A stretch of 64,000 bases of DNA. Source: Sphingomonas sp. (GTDB lineage Bacteria > Pseudomonadota > Alphaproteobacteria > Sphingomonadales > Sphingomonadaceae). The translations under genes were made by a program, and so were the position numbers. Of the stretch, positions 56,966-64,000 are shown in pieces (positions within the stretch are counted from its first letter, which is position 1; the number at the start of each line of letters is the position of its first letter). The stretch is from the NCBI GenBank assembly GCA_025936675.1, contig JAICSX010000008.1, forward strand, positions 7,162 to 71,161. The letters are read 5' to 3'. The notes under the pieces are model-generated. The model made no database searches, had not been told where the DNA came from, and worked only from the letters and a program-made list of their open reading frames with translations.

Positions 56966-57514
56966 ATGGCCGAACAAGTCGCAGTACTCGCGGGCGGATG
57001 CTTCTGGTGCACGGAAGCCGTTTTTCTCGACGTCGTCGGCGTGAAGTCGGTCGAAAGCGGCTACACTGGCGGTACGGTCGCGAATCCGACCTACACGCAG
57101 GTCTGTGGCGGCGACACCGGCCATGCCGAGGCGATCCGAATCGCATTCGATCCCGATGAGCTCACATACAGCGACCTGCTCGATATCTTTTTCGCGACGC
57201 ACGACCCTACGCAGCTTAACCGCCAAGGCAATGACGTCGGGACCCAATACCGCTCAGCGATCTTCCCGCAGGACGAGGCACAGGAGCGCGACGCGCATGA
57301 CGCGCTCGCTCGTGCAAACGGAGAGCTCGGCGGTAGAGTCGTAACGACCATCGAGCCGAAGGGCGAATGGTGGCCGGCCGAGGATTATCACCAGGATTAT
57401 TGGGCCAATGAGGGGCAGCGGAATCCCTACTGCATCGCGAGTATCCCGCCAAAGCTCCAGAAGTTGAGGAAGAGCTTCCAGGCCAGGACGAAGAGCGCGG
57501 CCGCGACGGCCTAA
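56966..57514 (+). CDS. msrA: Peptide methionine sulfoxide reductase A
   Basis: 182 residues. GGCFWCTEAVF carries the catalytic Cys; SGYTGGTVANPTY, GDTGHAEAIRI and EDYHQDYWA are all family blocks. It repairs oxidised methionine in proteins. It ends in a 4-base overlap with the convergent tsaC gene. Confidence 0.95.
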   Translation: MAEQVAVLAGGCFWCTEAVFLDVVGVKSVESGYTGGTVANPTYTQVCGGDTGHAEAIRIAFDPDELTYSDLLDIFFATHDPTQLNRQGNDVGTQYRSAIFPQDEAQERDAHDALARANGELGGRVVTTIEPKGEWWPAEDYHQDYWANEGQRNPYCIASIPPKLQKLRKSFQARTKSAAATA

Positions 57515-58416
57515 GCCGCCGCCCGGCGCAGGCGGTCGTTGATCGCGGCGCCGAGTCCTACGTGCGGCACACGCGCCACGGCGATCCGCGGCTTCGGTGA
57601 CTCGTCAGCTTCGTGGAGCAGGTCAAACAGTCGCGCAGCGGCTTCGACCAGATCGCCGGATTCGCTGAGGTTCGAGTCGCCCTCGATCTCGCCAAATCCG
57701 ATCAGATATTCGTCGGCCTCACCGGTCGCCGCATCGATCCGCAGTGGCTTCGACGGTGCATAATGGCTCGCAAGCTGGCCCGGCGCTTCGATTTCCTCGC
57801 CTGAGGTCATTTCCGCGTCGATCTCAATGGGGCCTTTTCTAAGCAGCCGGAGGGGTCCGCCGGTCGCGGCGACAATGGTGGATTCGATCCCGCGTTCGGT
57901 CGGCCCACCGTCGATGATCAGCGGAATTCGCCCTCCGAGGCTCTTCAGGACATGGTTCGCGCGTGTAGGGCTGATCGACCCGCTCGCATTGGCTGATGGC
58001 GCCGCGAGCGGGCGTCCGGTCGCGCGAAGCAGCGCCTGAATGGCTGCATGGGCCGGAACGCGGAGGCCAATCGTCGGCAGCCCCGCGGTCACGATCGACG
58101 CTACTCGCGCATCCTGCCGCAACGGCACGACCAGCGTGAGTGGGCCCGGCCAATACTGCTCCGCGAGTTTGCGCGCTTCATCGTCGAACTCGCCGATGCG
58201 CTCGGCCGCGGCGATGTCCGGCACGTGCACGATCAATGGGTTGAAGCTCGGTCTTCCCTTGGCTTCGTAGATTCGTGCGACGGCTTCGGCGTTGGTTGCA
58301 TCGGCCGCGAGTCCATAGACCGTCTCGGTCGGAACAGCGACCGGCTTGGCAGCGAGAATGAGCCGCGTGGCTTCGGCGATGCTCTCATCGGTGAAGGGGA
58401 GGACCCGCGTCTCCAT
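57511..58416 (-). CDS. L-threonylcarbamoyladenylate synthase (Sua5 type)
   Basis: 301 residues. The N-terminal YrdC domain (KPVAVPTETVYGLAADATN, KGRPSFNPLIVHV, GLRVPAH, SANASGSISPT) makes threonylcarbamoyl-AMP for tRNA t6A. The extra C-terminal domain of about 90 residues after the linker (PGQLASHYAPSKPL) marks the longer Sua5 rather than TsaC form. Confidence 0.93.
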   Translation of the reverse strand: METRVLPFTDESIAEATRLILAAKPVAVPTETVYGLAADATNAEAVARIYEAKGRPSFNPLIVHVPDIAAAERIGEFDDEARKLAEQYWPGPLTLVVPLRQDARVASIVTAGLPTIGLRVPAHAAIQALLRATGRPLAAPSANASGSISPTRANHVLKSLGGRIPLIIDGGPTERGIESTIVAATGGPLRLLRKGPIEIDAEMTSGEEIEAPGQLASHYAPSKPLRIDAATGEADEYLIGFGEIEGDSNLSESGDLVEAAARLFDLLHEADESPKPRIAVARVPHVGLGAAINDRLRRAAA

Positions 58417-58455
58417 CGAGGACGCGGCTAGAGGATTCTGCTCTCCGCCGGAATA

Positions 58456-58812
58456 CTAGGCGCGTTCACGCTCCAGCAGTTGAGTAGGCTCAATCCCGAG
58501 GCGCCGCATCCGCGCGCGGATCTCCGGCCATTCCTCCTTGAGGAAGCGGCTGCGCTCGGATTCGCTCAACCGAGCTCGCGCGCCCGCGGCGACGAACATG
58601 CCGACGCCGCGCTTCACCACGATCAGCCCCTCGTCCTGGAATCCCTGATAGGCCTTCGCCACGGTGAGCGGGTTCGCCTGCTCCTCAGCGGCGAGTGCGC
58701 GGACCGAGGGAAGGGGGTCGCCGTCGCCATATTTGCCCGCGAGGATCGCATCCGCGATCGTCTCCCGCAGGCGGACGTAGACCGGTTTGTCATGCTGTCT
58801 GCCGAGCGTCAT
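58456..58812 (-). CDS. GntR-family transcriptional regulator, YtrA-like
   Basis: 118 residues. An N-terminal winged helix with PVYVRLRETIADAILAGKYG, LPSVRALAAEEQANPLTV and GLIVVKRGVGMFV. The short C-terminal tail of two helices instead of a ligand domain fits the YtrA subgroup. The target is unknown; a nearby ABC operon, common for this group, is absent. Confidence 0.88.
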   Translation of the reverse strand: MTLGRQHDKPVYVRLRETIADAILAGKYGDGDPLPSVRALAAEEQANPLTVAKAYQGFQDEGLIVVKRGVGMFVAAGARARLSESERSRFLKEEWPEIRARMRRLGIEPTQLLERERA

Positions 58813-58860
58813 GCTGTAGTAATACAGCGGCTCGCAAGAAGATTCAATAGCTTAGGTGAG

Positions 58861-59448
58861 TCACGGCTCCGGCGGCTGCCATGGCCTCGCAACGTCCGAA
58901 AGCGCGGGCCGTTCGCGCTCTTCGAGCTCGCGGCTCGGATGGCCGATAAAGATGAAGCCGGCGATCCGCTCTCCCGGCGCGCAGAAGGCGGCGTTCACCA
59001 TCGGGGAGTAAGCACGCCAGCCAGTGACCCATCCCGCGACATAGCCCAAGGCATGCGCGCCAAGGAGCAGGTTCATCCCGACCGTCCCACACGACAGCTC
59101 TTGCTCCCACACTGGGATCTTGTGGCCCTGGACGGGCGCCGAGATCAGCACGACGAGCTGCCCGGCATAATGAGCAAACTCGTCCTCCTTTTGGAAATGC
59201 GCGTCGCGAGCGTCCGGGTTCTCCGCGGCGAGTGCGCGCTTCAGTAAGTCGGCGAGCGCATTGCGCTGGTCTTCGGCGACCGTCACCAGCCGCCAGGGCG
59301 TGAGCTTGCCGTGATCCGGCACGCGCACGGCGATACTGAGGATGCGCTCGAGCTCCTCCGCCGTTGGGCCGGGCCCGACGAGCTCGCGCGGCTTGGCCGA
59401 GCGGCGGGTTTCGAGGAGCGAGAGGGCGGAGAAGCGGTCGTTCAACAT
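58861..59448 (-). CDS. Nitroreductase-family FMN oxidoreductase
   Basis: 195 residues from ATG 59448, which follows GAGGAG closely (an upstream start at 59487 adds 13 residues). ETRRSAKPRELVGPGP and VRVPDHGKLTPWRLV near the N-terminus and NLLLGAHALGYVAGWVTG are YdjA-like nitroreductase blocks that bind FMN. Substrate unknown. Confidence 0.88.
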   Translation of the reverse strand: MLNDRFSALSLLETRRSAKPRELVGPGPTAEELERILSIAVRVPDHGKLTPWRLVTVAEDQRNALADLLKRALAAENPDARDAHFQKEDEFAHYAGQLVVLISAPVQGHKIPVWEQELSCGTVGMNLLLGAHALGYVAGWVTGWRAYSPMVNAAFCAPGERIAGFIFIGHPSRELEERERPALSDVARPWQPPEP

Positions 59449-59561
59449 TGGCTCCTCGCATCTACTGACGCCCACGCTTCGCAACAATCTGCTTCACAAG
59501 ACCATTTAGCTCGTTACGAGTCTGGTCCGACCGCGTGAGGGCTCACGCGAGGGGAGAAAAT

Positions 59562-61364
59562 ATGGTCGATACGCCCGGGGCGGAACTACCGTCCTCGCCT
59601 GACATCACGCACGTCGATCCTTCCGCCGAGAAGAGCTGGATGGGACATCCGCGCCAGCTGGCTCGGCTGTTCTCGGTCGAGATGTGGGAGCGGTTCGGCT
59701 TCTACGGCATGCGGGCGCTGCTCGTCCTCTATCTCACCAAGCACTTCCTCATCGCCGACTTCCAGGCGAATGGCATCGTCGGTGGCTATCTCAGCCTCGT
59801 CTACCTGACGCCGGTGATCGGTGGCTGGCTAGCCGATTATTATCTCGGCTCGAAGCGTGCAGTGAAATGGGGCGCGCTGGTGATGGCGGCCGGATATCTG
59901 ATGCTCTGTTTCGGCGGAGAGCAGGCCAAGCCCTTCGCGACCATCGACGGTCAGCGGTATGAAGTCGAGGCCGAACGCGGGGCCTCGGTGCTCGACCCCA
60001 CAACGAAGCAGTGGGTCGTCGCCAATGGCCAGCAATTGACGATCCACGGCATGCCCGACGGTTCCGTCCAGCTCGTCGCCGACAACGGCCAAGTGGCCAA
60101 GACCATTGCAAAGGATGCGTTCCAGCCCGGAGCCGAGCGTTCGCCTTTCTATCTGACACTGATGTTGGTGGCGCTCAGCCTGATCGTCATCGGCAACGGC
60201 TTCTTCAAGCCGAACATCTCGACGATCGTCGGAACGCTGTACGCGAAGGGCGATCCGCGCCGCGATGCCGGTTTCACCATCTTCTATATGGGCATCAACG
60301 TCGGCTCGATCGGCTCGCAGCTCTTGTGCCCCTGGTTCGCCGCGATGTGGGGCTGGTGGGCCGGCTTCGCAATCGTCGTTGTCGGAATGCTGATCGGCTA
60401 CTGCCTGATGCAGTTCGACGGAGGGCGGCTGGCCGGCTACGGTGAGCCGCCGGAGCGAAGCGGCCCGGACCGGGCGCTCATCATTTACATCCTGTCGCTG
60501 GTCTCGGTGCCGGTCTTCTGGCTTATCTTCCGCAACGTCATGAACACACATGAAGCAGCCGCGGGAGCCGGTCTGTGGGGCTACATCGTAGCGACGCCGT
60601 TCCTCGGGAAGGTTCTGTTCCTGACCTTCCTAGCGGCCGTGGTCGGCATTCCGATCTGGTCGTACAAGGTGGGCACGAAGGCCGAGTTCCAGATGATGCT
60701 CGCGGCGATCATCCTTGTGGTGTTCAACGTCACCTTCTGGACCTTGTTCGAGCAGGCAGCCTCGTCGCTGACATTGTTCGCAGACCGGAACACGACGCTG
60801 GAGCTGTTCGGGATTCCGATCTCGGCGCCGCAGACGCAGAATTTCAACCCGATCACGATCGTGATCTTCGCGCCGATCCTGAGCTGGTTCTGGCTCGCGC
60901 TGAACAAGAAGGGTTGGGAACCGTCGATACAGGTGAAGTTCGGGATCGCTCTGCTGCTGGTCGGCTTGGGCTTTGTCGTCCTCTCGTGGAGCACCGGTAC
61001 CGCGAACGCCGACTTCCGGGTCGCGCTGTGGTGGCTGGTGCTGACCTACTTTCTCCACTCGATCGCCGAGCTGTGCATCTCGCCGGTCGGCTTGAGCATG
61101 ATCACCAAACTAGCGATCGCGCGCGTCGTCGGCATGATGATGGGCGTGTGGTTCCTGTCGATCTCGATCGGCGAATATCTTGCCGGAGCCGCCGCACAGG
61201 CTGCTTCCGTCCAGACCGTCGGCGGAGAGGTGACGAATCCGCAACTTGCGCTTCAGACCTATGCCCACACCTTCATGGTCGGCGGCGAATCGACGATGGT
61301 CGCTGGAGTGATCCTGCTCGCAATCTCGCCGTGGCTGAGGAAGATCATGCACGGGGTGAAGTAG
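59562..61364 (+). CDS. POT-family proton-coupled oligopeptide transporter
   Basis: 600 residues from ATG 59562, with GAGGGGAG upstream (a GTG at 59535 is less likely). EMWERFGFYGMRALLVLYLT is the family start with the E-x-x-E-R-F-x-Y motif; GNGFFKPNISTIVG is the second signature. A hydrophilic loop of about 85 residues follows the third helix. About 12-14 membrane helices in total. It imports di- and tripeptides. Confidence 0.93.
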   Translation: MVDTPGAELPSSPDITHVDPSAEKSWMGHPRQLARLFSVEMWERFGFYGMRALLVLYLTKHFLIADFQANGIVGGYLSLVYLTPVIGGWLADYYLGSKRAVKWGALVMAAGYLMLCFGGEQAKPFATIDGQRYEVEAERGASVLDPTTKQWVVANGQQLTIHGMPDGSVQLVADNGQVAKTIAKDAFQPGAERSPFYLTLMLVALSLIVIGNGFFKPNISTIVGTLYAKGDPRRDAGFTIFYMGINVGSIGSQLLCPWFAAMWGWWAGFAIVVVGMLIGYCLMQFDGGRLAGYGEPPERSGPDRALIIYILSLVSVPVFWLIFRNVMNTHEAAAGAGLWGYIVATPFLGKVLFLTFLAAVVGIPIWSYKVGTKAEFQMMLAAIILVVFNVTFWTLFEQAASSLTLFADRNTTLELFGIPISAPQTQNFNPITIVIFAPILSWFWLALNKKGWEPSIQVKFGIALLLVGLGFVVLSWSTGTANADFRVALWWLVLTYFLHSIAELCISPVGLSMITKLAIARVVGMMMGVWFLSISIGEYLAGAAAQAASVQTVGGEVTNPQLALQTYAHTFMVGGESTMVAGVILLAISPWLRKIMHGVK

Positions 61365-61396
61365 CGGCACTGCTCGAGCGGCGCTAAGAGGCCGCC

Positions 61397-62737
61397 ATGA
61401 CGCGTAAATTTTTCGGCACCGACGGGATCCGCGGGACCACCAATCTTGAGCCGATGACGGCCGAGACCGCGCTTCGCGTCGGCCAGGCTGCGGGCGCCCA
61501 TTTCCTCCGCGGGGATCACCGCCACCGGGTCGTGATCGGCAAGGACACGCGCCTTTCGGGTTACATGATGGAATCGGCCATGGTCGCCGGCTTCACCAGC
61601 GTCGGAATGGACGTGGTGCTGCTGGGGCCGATGCCGACGCCGGCGGTCGCGATGCTTACGCGGTCCATGCGCGCTGACCTCGGCGTGATGATCAGCGCGT
61701 CGCACAATCCGTTCGCCGACAATGGCATCAAGCTGTTCGGCCCGGACGGCTACAAGCTTAGCGATGACGATGAGCATGCGATCGAGAAAAGGCTCGAGAA
61801 GGAGCCGAAGCTCGCCAAGTCCGAGTTGATCGGGCGCGCGTGGCGCATCGACGATGCTCGCGGCCGCTATGTGCAGTTCGCGAAGGACACCTTCCCCGAG
61901 CACCTCCGCTTGGACGGCCTCAAGGTCGTCGTCGATTGCGCCAACGGAGCCGCTTACCACGTAGCGCCCGATGCCCTGTGGGAGCTGGGCGCCGAAGTCG
62001 TGCCGCTCGGAGTCGCGCCCAACGGTCTCAACATCAACGATGAATGCGGTTCGACCCATCCGCAGCTCCTCCAGGAGACGGTCGTCGCCAGCGGCGCCGA
62101 CATCGGGATTGCACTGGATGGCGACGCGGACCGGCTGATCGTCGTCGACGAGAAGGGGCAAATCATCGACGGCGACCAGCTGATGGCGCTGATCGCGCTG
62201 GGACTGCAGGCTCGTGGCGAGTTGAAGGGCGACGCCGTCGTCGCAACGGTCATGTCCAACCTCGGACTCGAGCGGAGGCTCGGCGACGCCGGCCTCAAGC
62301 TAGTGCGAACGAAGGTCGGAGACCGCTATGTCCTCGAGGAAATGCGCAAGTCCGGCTGCAACGTCGGCGGCGAGCAGTCGGGTCATATCATCCTCGCCGA
62401 TCATGCGACCACCGGGGACGGTTTGGTCGCGGGGCTCCAAGTTCTCGCAGCGCTGGTCGAGGCGAAAGCGCCGGCGAGCGAGCTCCTGCGCCAGTTCGAG
62501 CCGCTTCCGCAGCTGCTCAAGAACGTCCGCTTCAACGGGAAGGCCGAGCCGCTTGAAGCGGATTCCGTCCGCAAGCGCATCGCTGCTGCCGAAGCCGAGC
62601 TCGAAGGCCGCGGCCGTCTTGTCATCCGCAAGTCGGGGACGGAGCCGCTGATCCGCGTGATGGCGGAGGGTGACGATCCGGCATTGGTTGAGCGCCTCGT
62701 CGACGAAATATGCGAGGCGGTGCAGGCCGCCGCGTGA
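61397..62737 (+). CDS. glmM: Phosphoglucosamine mutase
   Basis: 446 residues, normal length. [13 protein letters not shown] at the start, catalytic [15 protein letters not shown] with the phospho-Ser, the metal loop [14 protein letters not shown] and the C-terminal [12 protein letters not shown]. It interconverts glucosamine-6- and 1-phosphate for peptidoglycan and lipopolysaccharide. Confidence 0.96.
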   Translation: MTRKFFGTDGIRGTTNLEPMTAETALRVGQAAGAHFLRGDHRHRVVIGKDTRLSGYMMESAMVAGFTSVGMDVVLLGPMPTPAVAMLTRSMRADLGVMISASHNPFADNGIKLFGPDGYKLSDDDEHAIEKRLEKEPKLAKSELIGRAWRIDDARGRYVQFAKDTFPEHLRLDGLKVVVDCANGAAYHVAPDALWELGAEVVPLGVAPNGLNINDECGSTHPQLLQETVVASGADIGIALDGDADRLIVVDEKGQIIDGDQLMALIALGLQARGELKGDAVVATVMSNLGLERRLGDAGLKLVRTKVGDRYVLEEMRKSGCNVGGEQSGHIILADHATTGDGLVAGLQVLAALVEAKAPASELLRQFEPLPQLLKNVRFNGKAEPLEADSVRKRIAAAEAELEGRGRLVIRKSGTEPLIRVMAEGDDPALVERLVDEICEAVQAAA

Positions 62738-62780
62738 ACCTTTTCTTCGTATTTCGCGGCCTAACGAAATCATCGTGCAC

Positions 62781-64000
62781 ATGGATAACTTCGCCCCGCG
62801 GAAGGGGTCGAAGGCGGGTAGCGTGACGCCGACGGCTCGGATCCTGATTATCGCCGGCTCGGACTCGGGCGGCGGCGCGGGGATTCAAGCCGACATCAAG
62901 ACGGTGACGATGCTCGGCGGCCACCCAATGACCGCGGTGACTGCCGTCACTGCCCAGAACACGCTCGGCGTCACCGCCGTCCACCCGGTCCCCGCCGAGA
63001 TGATTCTCTCGCAGATTGAGGCGGTTATCGGCGATATCGGAGTCGACGCGGTAAAGATCGGGATGATCGGCAGCGCGTTTGCGGCGAAACAGGTCGCGGT
63101 GCGCCTGCAGGAGCTGAAGTCGCTTCAGCCGGACCTTCCGATCGTGTTCGATCCGGTGATGGTGTCGACCAGCGGCGCGCCGCTCGCGGATGAAGCGACC
63201 GTCGCCGCATTCGGCCGCCTGATGGACGTTGCGACCATCACGACTCCCAATCTGCCCGAGCTCAATCGCCTGACCTCTGAGGAGGACCCGGTCGCGGCCG
63301 CGCTCCACCTTGTCGGGGCGCACGGCTGCGCGGTGCTGATCAAGGGTGGCCATGAAGAAGGCGACGCGCTCGCCGACGCGCTAATCGAAGAAGACAATAT
63401 GACCAGCTGGCAGGGCCAGCGGATCGATACCACCAGCACGCACGGCACTGGCTGCACGCTCGCCAGCGCCATCGCTTACTTCCTTGCGGGCGGTGCAAGT
63501 CTCGCCGATGCCGTCGCCAAGGCCCGCGAGTTCGTCCGGGTCGCGTTGCACGACGCGCCCGGACTGGGGCAGGGCGCCGGCCCGCTTGGTCATTCCAATG
63601 TCAGGCTCGACGTAGGATCTGGACCGCGACTCAATCAGGTGACCGTCACCGGGACCGACTATAAGCGATCGGTCGACTTCTATTGCCGCCTCGGCCTCAA
63701 GCAGATCGTCGACAGCCCGGAGACTGGATACGCGCGCTTCGAAGCGGCGGGCGGCGTCACCTTCTCGGTCCAGATCGACCCCGACGAGAAGATCATCGCG
63801 ACGACGGCGATCTACTTCGAATGCGACGACCTCGATCGCCGCGTCGAGCAGCTCGCGCGAAGCGGGATCAATTTCGAGCATGGCCCCCGCAACCAGCCCT
63901 GGATGTGGCGAGAGGCGCGGCTTCGCGATCCCGACGGAAACATCATCTTCTTCTATCATGCGGGTGAAAGCCGCCGCTTCCCACCCTGGCGAGTGCCGGA
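62781..64000 (+). CDS. thiD: ThiD (HMP/HMP-P kinase) fused to a VOC domain (3' partial)
   Basis: The frame is open to the right edge (at least 406 residues). Residues about 20-270 are a ribokinase-fold ThiD: LIIAGSDSGGGAGIQADIKT, AVTAQNTLGV, FDPVMVSTSG, and the catalytic STHGTGCTLASAIA loop. The chain continues without a stop into a glyoxalase/VOC domain (YKRSVDFYCRLGL, then RDPDGNIIFFYH). ThiD phosphorylates hydroxymethylpyrimidine for thiamine synthesis; the role of the VOC part is unknown. The start is ATG 62781 or the in-frame GTG 62823. Confidence 0.88.
   Translation, partial: MDNFAPRKGSKAGSVTPTARILIIAGSDSGGGAGIQADIKTVTMLGGHPMTAVTAVTAQNTLGVTAVHPVPAEMILSQIEAVIGDIGVDAVKIGMIGSAFAAKQVAVRLQELKSLQPDLPIVFDPVMVSTSGAPLADEATVAAFGRLMDVATITTPNLPELNRLTSEEDPVAAALHLVGAHGCAVLIKGGHEEGDALADALIEEDNMTSWQGQRIDTTSTHGTGCTLASAIAYFLAGGASLADAVAKAREFVRVALHDAPGLGQGAGPLGHSNVRLDVGSGPRLNQVTVTGTDYKRSVDFYCRLGLKQIVDSPETGYARFEAAGGVTFSVQIDPDEKIIATTAIYFECDDLDRRVEQLARSGINFEHGPRNQPWMWREARLRDPDGNIIFFYHAGESRRFPPWRVP

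Noticed and set aside
1..64000. tRNA, rRNA, CRISPR, insertion sequence or prophage genes
   Set aside because: Looked for cloverleaf-like patterns, direct-repeat arrays and transposase or integrase motifs; none was convincing. A profile search could still find a small RNA.

Overview
The window looks like a chromosomal segment of a high-GC alphaproteobacterium, most likely a member of the Sphingomonadales. This rests on overall gene style, high GC codon use, and the types of capsule, type I secretion and outer-membrane genes present. No rRNA gene is present to settle the taxonomy. Three blocks can be recognised.

Block 1 (about 1-10.5 kb) is a type I secretion locus. Two large calcium-binding RTX proteins, one a serralysin-type metalloprotease, carry nearly identical C-terminal FG-GAP-like 50-residue repeats and similar extreme C-termini. 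A small secreted protein lies between them. A convergent HlyD-type adaptor and ABC exporter pair follows, then an outer-membrane barrel protein with a polyproline tail. No TolC-like channel gene is in view.

Block 2 (about 11.2-51.9 kb) is a large surface-polysaccharide (capsule) locus. It holds many glycosyltransferases: tandem GT2 proteins, GT-B proteins, CDP-glycerol-transferase-like proteins, GT8-like and DUF5672 proteins, and a sulfotransferase fused to GT2 domains. It also holds a sugar aminotransferase, two methyltransferases, SGNH and GSCFA proteins and a secreted beta-helix protein. A four-gene dTDP-rhamnose cassette (rfbC-B-D-A) supplies sugar nucleotide. Kdo-8-phosphate synthase (kdsA), an ABC-type capsule exporter (kpsE-M-T plus a kpsD-like lipoprotein) and KpsC/KpsS-type Kdo transferases point to a group-2-like capsule on a Kdo-containing lipid anchor. 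Two genes resembling Fe(II)/2-oxoglutarate Kdo hydroxylases sit beside the export genes, which suggests a chemically modified Kdo linker. In the middle (24.4-32.1 kb) a two-gene unit is present twice in tandem: a roughly 715-residue protein of unknown function followed by a GT-B protein. A 72-residue module is shared across the central gene junction.

Block 3 (about 51.9-64 kb) is mostly housekeeping or metabolic: a glutaredoxin, an aminotransferase with an ALDH7-type dehydrogenase, a receiver/EAL pair and a tandem PilZ protein (c-di-GMP signalling), msrA, tsaC/sua5, a GntR regulator, a nitroreductase, a POT peptide transporter, glmM, and a thiD-VOC fusion running off the right edge. I found no tRNA, rRNA, CRISPR array, insertion sequence or phage gene.
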